DNA of 44,145 nt from Streptomyces sp. NRRL B-1347 (GTDB lineage Bacteria; Actinomycetota; Actinomycetes; Streptomycetales; Streptomycetaceae), in assembly GCF_000720325.1 (NCBI RefSeq), contig NZ_JOJM01000064.1, forward strand, positions 1 to 44,145, given 5' to 3'. Every line of letters begins with the position of its first letter. Positions within the stretch are counted from its first letter, which is position 1. The notes under the pieces were generated by a model. It ran no database searches and was not told the origin of the DNA. It saw only the letters and a program-made list of their open reading frames with translations. A program made the position numbers and the translations under genes. Positions 40,087 through 44,145 of the stretch are shown in pieces.

Positions 40087-41866
40087 GTGATGTCGTTGTG
40101 GCCTCGGCCTGGTTATGTGATTCCTGCGGTGACAGCCCGAGTCGCCCGGGCGGCGTTCCCGAAGGGCTCGCTGGCGATCCGGACCCGGGACGCACTCGGT
40201 GAGGTCTTCCAGGATGTCGAGTGCGCCGAGCTGTTCGCGGTCCGCGGCCGGCCCGCGCTTTCCCCGGCCCGACTCATGACAGTGCTGGTGCTCCAGTTCA
40301 CCGAGGGCCTCACCGACCGGCAGGCCGCCGACGCGGTACGCGCCCGGGTGGACTGGAAGTACGCGCTCGGCCTGGAGCTGGAAGACCCAGGGTTCGACGC
40401 GTCGGTGCTCAGTGAGTTCCGTGCCCGGCTCGCCGCGGACGGGCAGGCGTCCCGGTGGCTGGAGCTGATGGTTGCCCGGCTGCGGGAGAAGGACCTGGTG
40501 ACAGTGGGCGGCCGACAGCGCACGGATGCCACCCATGTACTGGCGGCCACCCGCGCATTGAACTGGCTGGAGCTGGTCACCGAGACCATGCGGACCGCCC
40601 TGGAGGCCCTGGCCGCTGCGGCTCCCGAGTGGCTGATCGCCCACGTGGACGAGGAGTGGTTCGAGCGGTATGCCCGGCGCGCGGACGATTATCGGCTGCC
40701 GGATGGGGACACGGCTCGTACGGCGTTCGCCGTCACCGTGGGCCGGGACGGCATCGCGCTGCTGCAGGCGCTCTATGGCCCAGGGGCGCCGGGCTGGCTG
40801 CGGGAGATGCACGCCGTGCAGGTCCTGCGCCTGGTGTGGGTCCAGCAGTACTACCGCGACGAGACCGGGCTGTGCTGGCGCACCGGGAAGGAGAGGCCGC
40901 CCGCTCACCTGGTGGTCTGCAGCCCCTACGACCCGGACGCCCGCTACGGGATCAAACGCGGCCAGGGCTGGACCGGTTACAAGGCGCATGTTACCGAGGT
41001 CTGCGGCGACGGCCGGCCTCACCTGCTCGTGCACGTGGCCGCCCACTGCCGCCCCGGTCATGGACAGCGACACCAACGCCGCCCGTCACGCCGATCTGGC
41101 CCGCCAGGCCCTGCTGCCCGACGAGGAACTCGTCGATGCCACCCACGCCAGCGTGGACCACATCCTGAAGGCCGCCGCCGACCACGGCGTCACCCTGACC
41201 GGCCCACTGCGTCGCCGCTCGGGCCGACAGACCCGCACCCCCGGTGCCTTCGCTCTCGACGATTTCATCATTGACTGGGACAACCAGCAGGTCACCTGCC
41301 CCAACGGCAAGATCAGTCGGAACTGGCGGGAGCGGCCGGGCAGCCGCAGCACCCTGCCCATCGTGCAGGTCACCTTTCGCTTGCCCGACTGCGCCAGCTG
41401 TCCGGACCGATCCCGCTGCACCCGCTCTGCGGTCAACGCCAGGGACCTCACCTTCCGGCCCCGTCCGCAGTTCGAGGCCCTGCACCGGCTGCGCGCCGAG
41501 CAGGCCACCACCGCCTGACAGGACCGGTATGCGCTGCGGGCCGGCGTCGAGGCGGTCTTCGCCCAAGCCTCCCAGCGCTGCAACATCCATCACACCCGCT
41601 ATCGAGGACAGGACAGAACCCATCTACAACATGTCCTGACCGCCATGGCACTCAACCTCGTCCGCACCGACGCGTGGCTGAACGACAGCCCCACGCACGA
41701 CAGGTGGATCTCCCGCCTCTCCCGCCTCAAGCCCTCAGCCGCACCTGCCGCCGGGAGAATTCGCCAGCAGAGTCTCCCGAGGATCAACCTCAGGGACCGG
41801 CCTCACCCGATCGACGCGTCAGCCGCTGCACCCGCAGTACTGGGTAGCGCGGCGGCCAGAAGATGA
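40087..41866 (+). pseudogene. IS1182-family transposase, frameshift plus nonsense mutation
   Basis: The N-terminal part reads SLWPRPGYVIPAVTARVARA, FAVRGRPALSPARLMTVLVL, FTEGLTDRQAADAVRARVDW, KYALGLELEDPGFDASVLSE, the IS1182/IS5-type N-terminal domain. GWTGYKAHVTEVC precedes a 1-base (C) insertion at about 41044, after which AAPVMDSDTNAARHADLARQ resumes in another frame, with the zinc-like CPNGK and DCASCPDRSRCTRSA block. At 41516-41518 a TGA replaces the Trp expected after RAEQATTA; the frame then continues DRYALRAGVEAVFAQASQRC and THLQHVLTAMALNLVRTDAW. The natural stop seems lost, as the frame runs through the right repeat to 41866. Confidence 0.9.
41733..41792. repeat. Right inverted repeat of the IS1182-type element
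   Basis: The reverse complement of this segment begins TGAGGTTGATCC and ends GGCGGCAGGTGCGGCTGAGG, matching the left end over 60 bp with five mismatches. Confidence 0.9.
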
Positions 41867-41905
41867 GTACGCCAACTCACGCCCGGACCGCTCCCGCCGC
41901 CGACG

Positions 41906-42604
41906 ATGAAGATCAACATCGTCGCAGCCGGGAGACCACTCATGCTCAGCCGCATCGCCGACCTTCTGGTCCCCGCCGTCGGCCGCCTGTCGGTGACCGC
42001 CGACCCTCGCGCGGAACTCGCGCCGGGCAGCATCATCGCCGCGAACCACACCTCCCTCGCGGACCCCGCCATCGTCATCGCCGCCCTTCGCCGCCTCGGC
42101 GCCGAGCCGGTCATCATGGCCACCGCCGGGCTGTGGCGCGTCCCGCTGCTCGGCCGCGCCCTCGCCCGGGAAGGACACGTCCCCGTCATCCGCGCGGACC
42201 GGCGCGCCGCGGACGCGCTGGACGCGGCCGCCGACGCCCTGGAGCAGGAACGGATGGTCCTCATCTACGCCGAGGGCGGGCTCCCCCGACGCCGCGACGC
42301 CGCGGAAGCCGCCCCCGGGGCCTTTCACAGCGGCCTGGCCCGGCTCACCGAGCGCACCGGCGCCCCCGTGGTGCCCGTCGGCCAGGCCGGGGCCCGCCGC
42401 ATCACCTCCGGCCACACCCTGAAGCAACTCGCGGGACTCCTCACCGCCCCTGTGCGCCGCCCGCATCTGCACGTCCATGTCGGCGCGGCACTGGAGCTGA
42501 CCGGCGAGCATGCCGTGCGGACGGCGCGTGCCAGGACCGCGGTGACCAGCGCGTGGCGGACGGCGGCCGCCCAGCTGGGTGAGCCCGCAGCGCTCGCCGC
42601 GTAG
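41906..42604 (+). CDS. PlsC-type 1-acylglycerol-3-phosphate O-acyltransferase family protein
   Basis: A 232-residue acyltransferase. Block I is IIAANHTSLADP (His48 and Asp53, NHx4D), with VIRADRRAADALDAAADALE and LIYAEGGLPRR (the EGG acyl-acceptor loop) and later VPVGQAGARRI. It would transfer a fatty acyl group to a lysophosphatidate-like acceptor at the membrane; a role in lipid or secondary metabolism is unknown. The ATG at 41906 is listed, and an internal ATG at 41942 (MLSRIADLL) is an alternative. The promoter region abuts the IS1182-type element, so its expression may have been altered by the insertion. Confidence 0.88.
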   Translation: MKINIVAAGRPLMLSRIADLLVPAVGRLSVTADPRAELAPGSIIAANHTSLADPAIVIAALRRLGAEPVIMATAGLWRVPLLGRALAREGHVPVIRADRRAADALDAAADALEQERMVLIYAEGGLPRRRDAAEAAPGAFHSGLARLTERTGAPVVPVGQAGARRITSGHTLKQLAGLLTAPVRRPHLHVHVGAALELTGEHAVRTARARTAVTSAWRTAAAQLGEPAALAA

Positions 42605-42726
42605 CTTCTACCGGCACGGCACCGGGCCCGGGCCCGCGAGCGCGGCGAGGGCGAGCACGGATGCCGCACCGGCCGGGTCCGCGTCCAGCTCACCCGGCCC
42701 CCGCCATCGCCATGAACTCGCCCTGC

Positions 42727-42830
42727 GCCCTCACATATCCTCGGCAACAAGTCCCGCTCTGCCATCGCCACTCTGGTCGAACGCAGCACCCGCTACCTGA
42801 TGCTCGTCCACCTCCCCGCGGTTGAGCATC
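42727..42830 (+). pseudogene. IS30-type transposase fragment
   Basis: SHILGNKSRSAIATLVERST then RYLMLVHLPA match the catalytic-core entry of IS30 transposases (GDLILGKxxxSAIGTLVERxTRxVxLLHLP). Only about 34 residues remain; the flanking DNA has no IS30 sequence or ends. Confidence 0.6.
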
Positions 42831-42873
42831 AGGCCTTCCTCAGGGAATTCGACGGGCGATGGGGATCGCCTTC

Positions 42874-43404
42874 TCACAGCACGTCGCGGAGATCGACGAC
42901 TTGGGCATCTCGCGCATCGGAAGAGGCGCTCGGTACGAGGTACTGGAGGTGGCGGGCTTCAGCGAACAAGTCGCGGAGGTACATACCGGGGAAGTCCAGG
43001 GTCTGGCGACGATCGGCGAGCTTGATGCGGATCTGGTAGTTGCCTTCGCGAGTGCGGACCCGTACATCGCACCAGTTGGCCGTGGGTGCGGAAAACCCAG
43101 TGAGCGTGACCTGGTCCTCGGCGAGTTGAGGGATCCAGGTGGCCATGTCTTCCAATAGCCATGCCATGTTCATCCAGGGTGGCGCGTCCACGGCTGGCTG
43201 CCAGTCGTACTCACGGCGCCCTTGACGCCCGGGTACGGGCGGCTCGCCCTGCTCGTAGGCCGGCTGTTTTGCAGACTGTCCGGTGTCGGCACAGGTGATC
43301 TTTCGCGACGGAATGTCGATGGCAGTGATGTGAAATCCGTCCCGGCCCAGGTCAAATGCGGCCTCGGCGGCGCGCAAAAGGAATGCGGTGTCGGAACTGA
43401 CCAC
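42874..43404 (-). CDS. Hypothetical protein
   Basis: A 176-residue soluble protein: VSSDTAFLLRAAEAAFDLGR, PWMNMAWLLEDMATWIPQLA, EDQVTLTGFSAPTANWCDVR, VRTREGNYQIRIKLADRRQT, and DFPGMYLRDLFAEARHLQYL. The alternating pattern suggests a small alpha/beta fold. The GTG at 43402-43404 is preceded by GGAGG at five bases. No family recognised. A perfect 19-bp hairpin lies just upstream, isolating it from the next minus-strand gene. Confidence 0.75.
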   Translation of the reverse strand: MVSSDTAFLLRAAEAAFDLGRDGFHITAIDIPSRKITCADTGQSAKQPAYEQGEPPVPGRQGRREYDWQPAVDAPPWMNMAWLLEDMATWIPQLAEDQVTLTGFSAPTANWCDVRVRTREGNYQIRIKLADRRQTLDFPGMYLRDLFAEARHLQYLVPSASSDARDAQVVDLRDVL

Positions 43405-43422
43405 AATGCCTCCATCAGTGGA

Positions 43423-43472
43423 ACGGTTCGTGTTGTTCCCGACCGTAGAGGGCCGGGAACAACACGAACCGT
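43423..43472 (-). terminator. Perfect 19-bp hairpin
   Basis: Arms 43423-43441 (starting ACGGTTCGTGTT) and 43454-43472 pair perfectly over 19 bp with a 12-base loop. It follows the stop at 43480 and precedes the 43404 start, as a terminator should. The motif AACGGTTC is repeated just outside the stem (43473-43482). Confidence 0.7.
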
Positions 43473-43479
43473 CAACGGT

Positions 43480-43872
43480 TCAGTGCAGTTTGCTGTAGGA
43501 GCCAACGTAGCGGTACCGGTCCGCCCCCGCAGGCGCTGGAGCATCTGCTGACAGTGGTGCGTTCTCGGTGGGCATCACGCTGTCAGCAGCGCGCAGCTGA
43601 GTCTCTGTCATGGTCTCGGGGAGGGCATCGTGTGAGCGCACATAGGACTCACTGCCGTCCTCGGTGTCATCCGCAGGAGCGCCGCTATCGGCATCGTCCT
43701 CGTCGACGGCGGTGCTGCCGTCCTCAGGATCGGCCCCTTCCGCCGGAGGGATCTCGTTGTCCGGCGCCTGTTCTTCGGGCACATCGGGTTCCTCGACGAG
43801 GGATGTCCTATTCGCCTTGGCCAGAGCCTTGCTCACCCAGTTTGGGCACCAGACGATGTCCTTGCAGTACAT
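43480..43872 (-). CDS. Unrecognised protein, acidic C-terminus, start uncertain
   Basis: A 130-residue frame from the ATG at 43870-43872: YCKDIVWCPNWVSKALAKAN, then an acidic Pro-rich segment (EEPDVPEEQAPDNEIPPAEG, EDGSTAVDEDDADSGAPADD) and PETMTETQLRAADSVMPTEN to the end. The same frame is open and coding-like upstream to 44115 without an ATG, GTG or TTG, so the true N-terminus is probably further up and disrupted. Paired CxnC motifs across the ATG (RCRNGVC, YCKDIVWC) suggest metal binding. Family not recognised. Confidence 0.5.
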   Translation of the reverse strand: MYCKDIVWCPNWVSKALAKANRTSLVEEPDVPEEQAPDNEIPPAEGADPEDGSTAVDEDDADSGAPADDTEDGSESYVRSHDALPETMTETQLRAADSVMPTENAPLSADAPAPAGADRYRYVGSYSKLH

Positions 43873-44145
43873 GGTGATGACGCCTTTGTCCTGGTCGTCA
43901 CGCAGCTTCTTCTCGTTGATCGTCAGGAAGACCTTGATCTGCTTGACCAGGTGGCATACTCCGTTGCGGCATCGATACTTTCCCGCATAGCCACTGTTCC
44001 GGTATGACTTGCCGCCGATGTGGTCCCGATTCGGGGACTTCGCAATGTACTCATCTTGAACTCGCGGGTTCCGGCTCTGCGAGCTCCTCCGCAGCGATGA
44101 GCAGCCCAGTCCCGATCAAGCAGCCGTCGATTAGGTCGGGGCGGT
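43873..44145 (-). other. Open coding-like upstream part of the 43480 gene, and a window-edge frame
   Basis: The frame of the 43480-43872 gene continues upstream without stop to 44115: NPRVQDEYIAKSPNRDHIGG, KSYRNSGYAGKYRCRNGVCH, LVKQIKVFLTINEKKLRDDQ. No usable start codon occurs. From the window edge, another frame reads RPDLIDGCLIGTGLLIAAEE, LAEPEPASSR and stops at about 44059. The two pieces may be one gene broken by a frameshift, or a gene end and a gene beginning. Confidence 0.4.

Larger units (their letters stand above)
39970..41792 (+). mobile_element. IS1182-type insertion sequence, inactive
   Basis: An 1823-bp element bounded by 60-bp inverted repeats (39970-40029 and 41733-41792) and containing a single transposase gene broken by a frameshift and a nonsense codon. 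No clear target-site duplication was found at the borders (left flank ends TTGGGGACTA, right flank begins GGGACCGGCC; both contain GGGAC near the border but not in register). It lies about 113 bp before the acyltransferase gene. Confidence 0.85.

Noticed and set aside
39961..41802. A target-site duplication around the IS1182-type element
   Set aside because: GGGAC is seen near both borders but not in register with the inverted repeats, so I do not claim one.

Overview
The window is very GC-rich actinobacterial DNA and almost certainly Streptomyces. The evidence is strong third-position GC, frequent GTG starts, translationally overlapping ATGA/GTGA gene pairs and recognisable Streptomyces families (DUF742, GerW, DUF6294, TnsA-like, a degenerate Fic toxin). 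The high density of broken genes and dead insertion sequences suggests an accessory region such as a chromosome arm or integrated island. No rRNA, tRNA, CRISPR array, integrase, replication or conjugation gene was recognised.

Layout. 1-7.8 kb: two secreted orphan proteins and a GNAT enzyme among wreckage (GerW, IS630-type and IS701-type transposases, the NHEJ protein Ku, a TnsA-like endonuclease) and an isolated conservon-type DUF742 protein. 7.8-15.6 kb: the functional core, a VanR/VanS-controlled glycopeptide-resistance cluster: vanR-vanS (minus), vanK plus a coupled GNAT gene (plus), a second murF (minus), and vanH-vanA-vanX (plus). 15.6-17.2 kb: no convincing intact gene. 17.2-21.9 kb: a lone truncated MbtH-like gene, then small co-oriented genes of the kind seen on Streptomyces mobile elements. 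22-24.8 kb: a LysR regulator divergent from an aldo/keto reductase and an SRPBCC protein. 25-28.2 kb: a decayed DUF721 gene, an NAD(P)-binding dehydrogenase, an EamA exporter and gene remnants. 28.4-31.5 kb: an intact three-gene unit (B12-type radical SAM, AlkZ-like winged-helix protein, NUDIX hydrolase). 32-36.6 kb: a secreted FG-GAP protein, a DUF6294 protein and remnants. 37.3-39.7 kb: a toxin-antitoxin pair and further mobile-element-type genes, one frameshifted. 39.97-41.79 kb: a dead IS1182-type element with 60-bp inverted repeats. 41.9-44.1 kb: a PlsC-type acyltransferase, an IS30-type scrap and two unrecognised genes.

How the genes work together. VanS senses glycopeptide and activates VanR. 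VanH makes D-lactate, VanA joins it to D-alanine, VanX destroys D-Ala-D-Ala, the MurF homologue loads the depsipeptide onto the muropeptide, and VanK adds the branch residue to D-Lac-ended precursors. The vanK and vanH promoters, and the divergent vanR and murF promoters, share one kind of element (11-bp-spaced TATCG repeats, a CGTAT/ATACG inverted repeat, and CCTTGACTNNNGGC directly before ATG). I infer a single VanR regulon, possibly with leaderless mRNAs. Three of the dead genes were broken at short tandem duplications (13, 14 and 35 bp), a recurrent mutation signature.
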